From an uncultured Streptococcus sp. (GTDB lineage Bacteria; Bacillota; Bacilli; Lactobacillales; Streptococcaceae): a stretch of 14,853 bases of DNA. Numbering within the stretch: the stretch's first letter is position 1; each line of letters starts with the position of its first letter. The DNA is taken from contig CABPWC010000031.1 in the NCBI GenBank assembly GCA_902461025.1, forward strand, positions 1 through 14,853, in the 5' to 3' direction. Made by a program: the position numbers and the translations under genes. Shown one piece after another: positions 6,771 through 12,259 of the stretch. The notes under the pieces were generated by a model. The model worked only from the letters and a program-made list of their open reading frames with translations, searched no databases and was not told the DNA's origin.

Positions 6771-6771
6771 A
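6755..6771. promoter_or_regulatory. CtsR operator of clpP
   Basis: The plus strand carries the tandem heptad GGTCAAA-AAA-GGTCAAA, an exact match to the CtsR consensus RGTCAAANANRGTCAAA. It covers the clpP -35 and part of the spacer. CtsR represses clp genes in Gram-positive bacteria and is inactivated by heat, so clpP should be derepressed on stress. Confidence 0.95.
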
Positions 6772-6824
6772 TTTTTGCTCTATCCTACTAACAGATACAA
6801 AAATTCAACCTCCTTTCAAAACTA

Positions 6825-6841
6825 AGACTAGGCTTTAGTCT
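6825..6841 (-). terminator. Probable upp terminator (weak)
   Basis: Minus-strand AGACTA (6836-6841), a five-base loop and TAGTCT (6825-6830) form a 6-bp stem about 19 bases after the upp stop. What follows is TAGTTTTG, a poor poly-T, so termination may be partial and some upp RNA could continue into clpP. Confidence 0.5.
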
Positions 6842-6859
6842 CAATATCACTTTAGAATC

Positions 6860-7489
6860 TTATTTTGTTCCGAACAAGCGGTCTCCAGCGTCTCCAAGAC
6901 CTGGAACGATGTAACCATGTTCGTTCAAGCGTTCATCCAAAGCTGCTGTAAAGATTTCTACATCAGGGTGTGCTGCTTGAAGTGCCTTCACACCTTCTGG
7001 AGCTGATACAAGGCAGACAAACTTGATGTTTGAAGCTCCACGTTTTTTGAGGGAGTCAACAGCCAAAATCGCTGATCCACCTGTTGCAAGCATTGGATCA
7101 ACTACAAAAATTTGACGTTGGTCAATATCTTCAGGTAATTTTACCAAGTATTCTACTGGTTGAAGGGTTTCTTCGTCACGGTACATACCAATGTGACCAA
7201 CTTTTGCTGCTGGAACCAAACTCAATAGTCCATCAACCATACCAATACCTGCACGCAAGATTGGGACAATCGCCAATTTTTTACCAGCCAACTGTTTTTG
7301 AACTGTTTTTGTGATCGGTGTTTCGATTTCTACATCTTCAAGTGGAAGATCACGAAGCACTTCATATCCCATCAACATTGCAATCTCGTCTACTAGTTCA
7401 CGAAAAGCTTTTGTAGAAGTGTCAGTGCGACGCAAGATTGATAATTTGTGTTGAATCAGTGGATGATTAATAACTTCAAGTTTTCCCAT
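6860..7489 (-). CDS. upp: Uracil phosphoribosyltransferase
   Basis: This 209-residue cytosolic enzyme makes UMP from uracil and PRPP in pyrimidine salvage. The PRPP-binding loop VVDPMLATGGSA is at residues 129-140, and the uracil-recognition segment GYIVPGLGDAGDR is at 192-204 near the C-terminus. The N-terminus MGKLEVINHPLIQHKLSILR is the family norm. I chose the ATG at 7487-7489: a TTG seven codons upstream is in frame, but it would place the AGAAGGAA ribosome binding site inside the gene. It lies next to a dCMP deaminase on the same strand, and both act in pyrimidine nucleotide supply, but a strong terminator separates them. Confidence 0.97.
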   Translation of the reverse strand: MGKLEVINHPLIQHKLSILRRTDTSTKAFRELVDEIAMLMGYEVLRDLPLEDVEIETPITKTVQKQLAGKKLAIVPILRAGIGMVDGLLSLVPAAKVGHIGMYRDEETLQPVEYLVKLPEDIDQRQIFVVDPMLATGGSAILAVDSLKKRGASNIKFVCLVSAPEGVKALQAAHPDVEIFTAALDERLNEHGYIVPGLGDAGDRLFGTK

Positions 7490-7522
7490 TTTCAGAATTC
7501 CTTCTTTCAATTTATTCTTCTT

Positions 7523-7531
7523 ATTATACCA
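7523..7531 (-). promoter_or_regulatory. upp promoter, extended -10 TGGTATAAT at the comEB terminator
   Basis: TGGTATAAT on the minus strand directly follows the poly-T of the comEB terminator; the T of TG belongs to it. No good -35 exists at 16-18 bases (AAGATT at 17), so the extended -10 should carry the promoter. The leader is about 27 nt. Confidence 0.75.
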
Positions 7532-7566
7532 AAAAATGGTTTAAAAATCTTTCTAAACCATTTTTT
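7531..7566 (-). terminator. comEB terminator (potentially bidirectional)
   Basis: The arms 7531-7543 and 7554-7566 pair over 13 positions (core TGGTTTA/TAAACCA flanked by A and T runs) around a ten-base loop. Poly-T follows on both strands. It lies about 10 bases past the comEB stop. Confidence 0.92.
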
Positions 7567-7575
7567 TTTATAACT

Positions 7576-8043
7576 CTAGATCAAATCTGCTGCTTGAAGA
7601 GCTGCTTGAACTGTCTCAAGTGGCAAATGTGTTAATTCTGTTCCTTTTTCTTGATAAAGATGTTGGGCATAGTCATCCATACGGTATTGATTGATATAAA
7701 CAACACGTTCACATCCCACCTGCAACAGTTGCTTGGTACAGTTGAGACAAGGAAAATGAGTAACGTAGGCTGTAAAGCCCTTTGGAACGCCACGTTCTGC
7801 CCCTTGTAAAATAGCATTTACCTCTGCATGAAGAGTGCGGACACAGTGGCCCTCAATCACCAGACAGTCGTGGTCAATACAATGTTCTGTTCCTGATACA
7901 GAGCCATTATAGCCTGTTGAAACAACCTTGTTATCCTTAACTAAAACGGCTCCTACCTTGGCACGTTTACAGGTTGAACGATTGGCAATCAATAGAGCTT
8001 GAGCAGCGAAATACTCATCCCAAGCCAGTCTTTTTTCTGTCAT
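7576..8043 (-). CDS. comEB: dCMP deaminase family protein (ComEB-like)
   Basis: This 155-residue zinc enzyme of the cytidine/deoxycytidylate deaminase fold converts dCMP to dUMP, feeding dTMP synthesis. The catalytic HAE is at residues 72-74 (His72 zinc ligand, Glu74 proton shuttle) and PCLNC at 98-102 supplies the two cysteine ligands. An extra Cys/His set (C25, H54, C55, H58, C60, C67) is typical of dCMP deaminases with a second zinc site. The ATG at 8041-8043 follows AGGAG. The name ComEB comes from the Bacillus comE operon, but no comEA or comEC is here and a role in competence is not implied. It lies 18 bases after tetR and is probably co-transcribed with it. Confidence 0.93.
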   Translation of the reverse strand: MTEKRLAWDEYFAAQALLIANRSTCKRAKVGAVLVKDNKVVSTGYNGSVSGTEHCIDHDCLVIEGHCVRTLHAEVNAILQGAERGVPKGFTAYVTHFPCLNCTKQLLQVGCERVVYINQYRMDDYAQHLYQEKGTELTHLPLETVQAALQAADLI

Positions 8044-8061
8044 AGTTTTTCTCCTCTTAAC

Positions 8062-8619
8062 TTATTTTTTGAAAAATGGCAAGCGTAAATCTGCAATTTT
8101 CTCAGCAGGAACCTTCATTCCATCCTTGATCCATTTGAGCAAAACTGATACGATGGCAGAACACCAAAAAGAATGCAGGTAAGAGCTGACTCCTTTTGAT
8201 TTTCCATAGTATTTTTCTAGAAATTCTTGCATAGCTTGCACAAAGATTTTTTCTAAGTGATAGTCCAAGGCAAGCTGAATCACCTTAGCTTCTTTCTTGG
8301 CTTCTCTAAAGAGGTGAACCCATACCAGATAAAGGTCTGTTTTTACATCGTAATGACTTAGTTGCTCCATGATGTTATGGACACTACGTTTAAAAACACT
8401 TTCTAAAATCTCTTCTTTAGAATCATAATTTCGATAAAAGGCTGCACGAGAAACGCCAGCACGCTTGACTAACTCAGAAATGCTAATCTTCGCTAACTCC
8501 TTTTTCTCCAAGAGTTGCAAAAGAGCTGTTTCTATCGCTTCTCTGGTTAGCAAATTAGATTCTTGGTTTGATTTTCTTAGGTTCTCAAGAGATTTTTCAG
8601 ATATTTTACGTTCAGACAT
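8062..8619 (-). CDS. TetR/AcrR-family transcriptional regulator
   Basis: This 185-residue protein has an N-terminal TetR helix-turn-helix at about residues 28-75; ISISELVKRAGVSRAAFYRNYDSKEEIL is the clear signature of the family. About 25 polar residues precede the domain. The C-terminal ligand and dimer domain is not recognisable to a specific ligand class. It is divergent from degV, and the two promoters overlap, which suggests that it controls itself and degV. comEB follows 18 bases later and probably shares its transcript. The ligand is unknown; because DegV proteins carry fatty acids, a lipid-related signal is a reasonable but untested guess. The ribosome binding site (AGAAAG) is weak. 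Confidence 0.9.
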   Translation of the reverse strand: MSERKISEKSLENLRKSNQESNLLTREAIETALLQLLEKKELAKISISELVKRAGVSRAAFYRNYDSKEEILESVFKRSVHNIMEQLSHYDVKTDLYLVWVHLFREAKKEAKVIQLALDYHLEKIFVQAMQEFLEKYYGKSKGVSSYLHSFWCSAIVSVLLKWIKDGMKVPAEKIADLRLPFFKK

Positions 8620-8678
8620 AACAATTTCTTTCTACTTGTGACAACAGAGAGGTACTACTTTTGTTTCAAGGGCTTTCA

Positions 8679-8687
8679 TGATATAAT
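8679..8687 (+). promoter_or_regulatory. degV promoter, extended -10 TGATATAAT
   Basis: TGATATAAT on the plus strand is a full extended -10. No convincing -35 lies 16-18 bases upstream. The start site would be near 8694, with a leader of about 50 nt. Its TATAAT shares two bases with the -10 of the opposing tetR promoter. Confidence 0.75.
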
Positions 8688-8714
8688 TGTAAAAAAAGAC
8701 AGAACCTTTGTCAA
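8686..8714 (-). promoter_or_regulatory. tetR promoter (TTGACA, 17 bp, TACAAT)
   Basis: On the minus strand consensus TTGACA (8709-8714) is followed after 17 bases by TACAAT (8686-8691). The start site would be near 8679 and the leader about 60 nt. The -10 overlaps the degV -10 on the other strand, so polymerase can hardly occupy both promoters at once. Confidence 0.82.
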
Positions 8715-8743
8715 TGTATAAGTGATAAAGATGGAGAATTTCT

Positions 8744-9589
8744 ATGACTTGGAAGATTGTAGCTGACTCTGGTTGTGATTATCGCCAATTGGCAAATCCT
8801 GCTATTGATACCGAATTTATCAGTGTTCCCTTAAAGATTCAAGTAGCAGATCAAATCTTTGTTGACGATGCTAATCTTGATATCGATCAAATGATGGAAA
8901 CTATGTATGCAACTTCTGAAGCTTCAAAATCAGCTTGTCCTAGCCCTGATGATTACTTACGTGCTTTCGAAGGTGCCAAACACATTTTTGTGGTGACCAT
9001 TACCGGAACTCTCTCTGGTAGCCACAATAGTGCTCAATTAGCTAAGAATATCTATCTCGAAGAACACCCTGATACTCAGATTCATGTCATCGATAGCTTA
9101 TCAGCTGGTGGGGAAGTTGACCTAATCGTCGAAAAGATCAATGATTTGATCAACCAAGGACTTTCTTTTGAAGAAGTCGTTGAAGTGATTACTACTTACC
9201 AAGAAAAAACGAAGTTGTTGTTCGTTCTTGCTAAAGTGGATAACTTGGTTAAAAACGGTCGATTGAGTAAGCTTATTGGTACAGTTGTCGGACTCCTCAA
9301 TATTCGTATGGTTGGGGAAGCAAGTGAAACCGGAACCTTAGAACTCCTCCAAAAAGCTCGTGGTGCTAAAAAGTCCCTTCAAGCTGCTTATGACGAAATC
9401 ATTAAAGCAGGCTACGCTGGTGGTCGTATCGTCATGGCTCACCGCAGTAATGAGAAATTCTGTCAACAGCTTTCTGAGCTCTTGCGAGAAAAGTACCCAC
9501 AAGCTGAAATTAAGATTCTTCCAACTTCTGGACTTTGCAGTTTCTATGCGGAAGAAGGCGGGCTCCTCATGGGATATGAAATTAACTAA
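8744..9589 (+). CDS. DegV family fatty-acid-binding protein (FakB type)
   Basis: This 281-residue DegV-fold protein belongs to a family that binds a single fatty acid and presents it to the kinase FakA, which makes acyl-phosphate for phospholipid synthesis from external fatty acids. The N-terminal DSGCD is at residues 8-12, SACPSP at 63-68, and the ligand-carboxylate loop TGTLSGSHN at 87-95. IVMAHRSN and ILPTSGLCSFYAEEGGLLMGY in the last quarter fit the family. From memory the pneumococcal gene at this locus has been called fakB1, but I cannot confirm orthology or chain preference, so I give no symbol. The ATG follows GGAG at 10 bases. A strong terminator follows it. Confidence 0.92.
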   Translation: MTWKIVADSGCDYRQLANPAIDTEFISVPLKIQVADQIFVDDANLDIDQMMETMYATSEASKSACPSPDDYLRAFEGAKHIFVVTITGTLSGSHNSAQLAKNIYLEEHPDTQIHVIDSLSAGGEVDLIVEKINDLINQGLSFEEVVEVITTYQEKTKLLFVLAKVDNLVKNGRLSKLIGTVVGLLNIRMVGEASETGTLELLQKARGAKKSLQAAYDEIIKAGYAGGRIVMAHRSNEKFCQQLSELLREKYPQAEIKILPTSGLCSFYAEEGGLLMGYEIN

Positions 9590-9601
9590 TTGATTAGATT
9601 C

Positions 9602-9627
9602 AAGAGATGGCTAGCCATCTCTTTTTT
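9602..9627 (+). terminator. degV terminator
   Basis: AAGAGATGG (9602-9610) and CCATCTCTT (9615-9623) pair perfectly around loop CTAG, and six T follow at 9622-9627. The hairpin starts 13 bases after the degV stop. The next gene's promoter begins one base beyond the poly-T. Confidence 0.93.
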
Positions 9628-9628
9628 A

Positions 9629-9637
9629 TGGTACAAT
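9629..9637 (+). promoter_or_regulatory. Flavoprotein gene promoter, extended -10 TGGTACAAT
   Basis: TGGTACAAT lies one base after the poly-T of the degV terminator. The last T of the -10 (9637) is followed by only six bases before the ATG at 9644, so the predicted transcription start is at or within a base or two of the start codon. The -35 position at 17 bases reads GGCTAG, which is not a -35. Confidence 0.7.
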
Positions 9638-9643
9638 ACAGAT

Positions 9644-10819
9644 ATGAAACATTTTGATACTATTGTTATAGGGGGAGGCCCTGCTGGTATGATGGCTACG
9701 ATTTCCAGTAGCTTTTACGGGCAGAAAACCCTTCTCATTGAAAAAAATCGGAAACTTGGAAAAAAATTAGCTGGAACTGGCGGTGGTCGCTGTAACGTGA
9801 CTAACAACGGAACTCTAGACGATCTACTCGCTGGCATCCCTGGAAATGGGCGATTTCTTTACAGTGTCTTCTCCCAGTTTGATAACCATGATATCATTAA
9901 TTTTTTCACGGAAAATGGTGTTAAACTCAAGGTTGAAGACCACGGACGTGTCTTCCCAGCCAGCGATAAATCGCGAACCATAATCGAGGCTCTGGAGAAG
10001 AAAATTACGGAACTAGGCGGGCAAATTGCTACTCAAACAGAGATTGTTTCTGTTAAAAAGATAGACGACCAGTTTGTCCTTAAGTCCGCAGACCAGACCT
10101 TTACTTGTGATAAACTCATCGTCACAACTGGTGGCAAATCCTATCCTTCTACTGGTTCAACTGGTTTTGGCCACGAGATTGCCCGTCATTTCAAACACAC
10201 CATTACCGAACTTGAGGCTGCTGAAAGTCCCTTATTGACAGATTTTCCTCATAAGGCCCTGCAGGGAATTTCCCTAGACGATGTGACTCTCAGTTATGGC
10301 AAGCACGTCATTACTCATGATCTGCTCTTTACCCACTTTGGTTTATCTGGTCCCGTTGCTCTGCGTATGTCAAGCTTTGTCAAAGGTGGCGAAATCCTAT
10401 CTTTAGATGTCTTGCCACAACTTTCTGAAGGCGACTTAGTAAATTTTCTAGAAGAAAACCGTGAAAAATCCTTAAAAAATGCCTTAAAAGCCTTGTTGCC
10501 AGAACGCTTGGCAGAATTCTTGGTGCAAGGCTACCCTGAAAAAGTCAAACAGCTAACTGAAAAAGAACAAGACCAACTTATCCAGTCTATCAAGTCCCTC
10601 AAGATTCCTGTGACTGGAAAGATGTCATTGGCTAAATCCTTTGTTACCAAAGGTGGCGTTAGCCTCAAGGAAATCAATCCTAAAACTCTGGAAAGCAAAC
10701 TGGTTCCAGGACTTCACTTTGCTGGCGAGGTACTAGATATCAATGCCCACACAGGTGGCTTTAACATCACTTCTGCCCTCTGCACCGGCTGGGTGGCAGG
10801 AAGTCTGCATTATGATTAA
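9644..10819 (+). CDS. HI0933-family NAD(P)/FAD-dependent oxidoreductase
   Basis: This 391-residue flavoprotein belongs to the HI0933/YhiN family (also annotated as aminoacetone oxidase family or BaiN-like). An FAD-binding Rossmann motif GGGPAG is at residues 10-15, with the ribose-binding acid Glu33 in LLIEKN. The family hallmark GTGGGRCNVTN is at 44-54, and the C-terminal FAD block GEVLDINAHTGGFNIT closes the protein. The true substrate is unknown. The start is the ATG at 9644-9646: a TTG at 9590 is in frame, but it would run translation through the degV terminator hairpin and add residues ahead of the Rossmann strand. No Shine-Dalgarno precedes this ATG, and the promoter lies immediately before it, so the mRNA is probably leaderless. 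A Nudix gene follows after 20 bases. Confidence 0.92.
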   Translation: MKHFDTIVIGGGPAGMMATISSSFYGQKTLLIEKNRKLGKKLAGTGGGRCNVTNNGTLDDLLAGIPGNGRFLYSVFSQFDNHDIINFFTENGVKLKVEDHGRVFPASDKSRTIIEALEKKITELGGQIATQTEIVSVKKIDDQFVLKSADQTFTCDKLIVTTGGKSYPSTGSTGFGHEIARHFKHTITELEAAESPLLTDFPHKALQGISLDDVTLSYGKHVITHDLLFTHFGLSGPVALRMSSFVKGGEILSLDVLPQLSEGDLVNFLEENREKSLKNALKALLPERLAEFLVQGYPEKVKQLTEKEQDQLIQSIKSLKIPVTGKMSLAKSFVTKGGVSLKEINPKTLESKLVPGLHFAGEVLDINAHTGGFNITSALCTGWVAGSLHYD

Positions 10820-10839
10820 AATATTAAAGGCTGTGAAAA

Positions 10840-11295
10840 ATGAACAGAAGAGAAGCAGTCGAATTTGTTAACATGTGTATGATTAAAAACGGAGACAAAG
10901 TTCTAGTTCAAGACCGAGTTAGTCCTGACTGGCCTGGCATTACTTTTCCTGGTGGCCATGTTGAACGTGGTGAATCCTTTGTCGATGCCGTCATTCGTGA
11001 AGTGAAAGAAGAAACTGGTCTAACCATTTCTAAACCCCAACTCTGTGGTATCAAAGACTGGTATGATGATGCAGATTATCGCTATGTTGTCCTCTTTTAC
11101 AAAACAGAACACTTTACTGGTGAGCTACAATCTTCAGACGAAGGAAAAGTCTGGTGGGAGGATTTTGAAAATCTATCTCAATTAAAACTAGCTACTGAGG
11201 ATATGTCTGATATGCTTCGTGTATTTGTAGAGGAAGATCTGAGTGAGTTCTTTTACTATAAAGATGGTGACGACTGGCTTTATGACTTGAAGTAA
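10840..11295 (+). CDS. Nudix hydrolase (MutT/8-oxo-dGTPase-like)
   Basis: This 151-residue protein carries a perfect Nudix box, GX5EX7REUXEEXGU, from Gly39 to Leu61, with Arg53, Glu54, Glu57 and Glu58 as the metal-binding and catalytic set. The preceding WPGITFPGGHVE fits MutT-like nucleotide pyrophosphatases, and WYDDADYRYVVLFYKTEHFTG forms the following strands. Candidate substrates are oxidised or non-canonical nucleoside triphosphates; the sequence does not decide. It follows the flavoprotein by 20 bases with only AAAGG as a ribosome binding site and is likely co-transcribed with it. Given the oxidase SpxB nearby, nucleotide-pool cleaning is a reasonable inference. Its stop codon touches the shared terminator. 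Confidence 0.9.
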   Translation: MNRREAVEFVNMCMIKNGDKVLVQDRVSPDWPGITFPGGHVERGESFVDAVIREVKEETGLTISKPQLCGIKDWYDDADYRYVVLFYKTEHFTGELQSSDEGKVWWEDFENLSQLKLATEDMSDMLRVFVEEDLSEFFYYKDGDDWLYDLK

Positions 11296-11328
11296 TAAAT
11301 AGGCTAGGAAATTCCTAGCCTATTTATT
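11294..11328. terminator. Bidirectional terminator shared by the Nudix and merR genes
   Basis: The arms 11294-11310 and 11312-11328 are perfect inverted complements over 17 positions (core TAGGCTAGGAA) around one base. The ends are AT-rich, with TATTTATT on either exit. The stop codons of both convergent genes lie inside it: TAA at 11293-11295 for the Nudix gene and TAA at 11324-11326 for merR. It should stop transcription from both sides. Confidence 0.85.
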
Positions 11329-11731
11329 CTGCATTTATCTGAACGTAAGCAGCAATGACATCTGATGTGTACTGGGCTGTTCCAGGTCCAAATTTATCAA
11401 TATTTTCCTTAAACTCTGGGTTGTAGACATATCCTTTACCGATATATCCGAAGACTTCAATAGAGCAGTCAAATCCATAAGTACGAATGGCTTGTAAGAG
11501 CTTGGCTGCTTGCTCTTGGTTTTCAATTGCTGTTGCAGGTAAACCAGCTTGAAGATTTTGTGCCAAAGTTTGAAAGACTTGGTTAAAGGCGACCGTAGAC
11601 TCATCTTCGCGACCCTTTTGTCGCTCTAGTGCTTGATCCATGACTTCTTGTCCATACTTCTCTACCGCTTCTTGCTGGTATTTTTGATGATCTTGATAGC
11701 TAAATCCAGTGAATTTTTCCTCAATGGTCAT
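11324..11731 (-). CDS. Possible short isoform: TipAS domain alone from an internal start
   Basis: Inside the merR gene, ATG at 11729-11731 (codon 112, in frame) is preceded by AAAAAGGAG with 8 bases to the ATG, as good as the ribosome binding sites of the neighbouring genes. The product would be 135 residues, MTIEEKFTGFSYQDH onward, which is exactly the ligand-binding domain without the DNA-binding part. Streptomyces tipA is known to make such a short form from an internal in-frame start, and it sequesters the drug. Whether this start is used here is not shown by sequence alone. Confidence 0.55.
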   Translation of the reverse strand: MTIEEKFTGFSYQDHQKYQQEAVEKYGQEVMDQALERQKGREDESTVAFNQVFQTLAQNLQAGLPATAIENQEQAAKLLQAIRTYGFDCSIEVFGYIGKGYVYNPEFKENIDKFGPGTAQYTSDVIAAYVQINAE

Positions 11732-12064
11732 TTTTCTTTCTCCTTTTTGTTCTTGAATGGTTTTCTGCAAGGTGGAAATCAAGGTATCCAGATGTTGCCT
11801 TTCTCGAGTTAGATACTCCAACTGCCTAGTCAAATGTGGCAATAAATCTTTCCTTTCTTCCTTTAACAGCTCTGCTATTTTTTCTAAAGAAAAGCCAAGA
11901 TACTTATAATACAGAATAACCTGAAGGCGTTCCAAATCCTCTTGACTATAGGTTCGATAGCCGTTTTCCGATTTTAAGGGGACCAAGAGTCCTATCTTGT
12001 CATAGTGGTGCAGGGTCTTGACAGAGACACCTGAAAGCTGCGCAGCTTCTTTTATTTGGTACAT
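11324..12064 (-). CDS. MerR-family regulator with C-terminal TipAS domain
   Basis: This 246-residue regulator has a MerR winged helix-turn-helix (about residues 1-70; MYQIKEAAQLSGVSVKTLHHYDKIGLL), a dimerising coiled coil (about 75-110) and a TipAS ligand domain (about 113-246; EEKFTGFSYQDHQKYQQEA). In Streptomyces, TipA-type proteins bind thiopeptides and other cyclic drugs and activate their own gene; the ligand here is unknown. The ATG follows AAGGAGG. Its promoter has the long 19-base spacer that MerR proteins untwist, so autoactivation is expected. No efflux gene is adjacent. An internal ribosome binding site and ATG at codon 112 may also yield the TipAS domain alone. Upstream manA is separated by a terminator. 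Confidence 0.93.
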   Translation of the reverse strand: MYQIKEAAQLSGVSVKTLHHYDKIGLLVPLKSENGYRTYSQEDLERLQVILYYKYLGFSLEKIAELLKEERKDLLPHLTRQLEYLTRERQHLDTLISTLQKTIQEQKGERKMTIEEKFTGFSYQDHQKYQQEAVEKYGQEVMDQALERQKGREDESTVAFNQVFQTLAQNLQAGLPATAIENQEQAAKLLQAIRTYGFDCSIEVFGYIGKGYVYNPEFKENIDKFGPGTAQYTSDVIAAYVQINAE

Positions 12065-12084
12065 GATTTCCTCCTTACAAGGAT

Positions 12085-12115
12085 AGTATAACCCCTCCCC
12101 TTAGGTCAGAGTCAA
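12085..12115 (-). promoter_or_regulatory. merR promoter with 19-bp spacer (TTGACT, 19 bp, TATACT)
   Basis: On the minus strand TTGACT (12110-12115) and TATACT (12085-12090) are 19 bases apart, two more than optimal. The spacer (12091-12109) is GC-rich, CTGACCTAAGGGGAGGGGT, with an imperfect dyad ACC...GGT. A long spacer with an operator inside it is the hallmark of promoters activated by MerR proteins through DNA untwisting. The leader is about 15 nt. Confidence 0.85.
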
Positions 12116-12221
12116 GATTTTTTTATAAAAGTTTAACTATTTTTAAATTTGGGGAAGATAATCGGTCTAAGCCATTGTCAAACTTTGACCTATTGTCCTC
12201 AGATTCGGAGAATTCCAAGTT

Positions 12222-12254
12222 AAAAAAAGACTTGAGAATCAACCTCGAGTCTTT
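12222..12254 (-). terminator. manA terminator
   Basis: Minus-strand AAAGACTCGAG (12244-12254) pairs with CTCAAGTCTTT (12226-12236) with one mismatch around a seven-base loop. A run of seven T (12222-12228) follows. It starts 5 bases after the manA stop. Between it and merR, 12116-12221 holds only AT-rich sequence and a short palindrome at 12177-12189; I see no gene there. Confidence 0.88.
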
Positions 12255-12259
12255 TCTTT

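Noticed and set aside
7576..8043. Competence locus suggested by the name comEB
   Set aside because: No comEA, comEC or ComX (cin-box) promoter is present; the protein is a metabolic dCMP deaminase.
12177..12190. CtsR-like heptads near manA and merR (GTCAAACTTTGAC)
   Set aside because: The two heptads are inverted rather than tandem and do not overlap a promoter, unlike the true CtsR site at clpP. I keep it only as a short palindrome.
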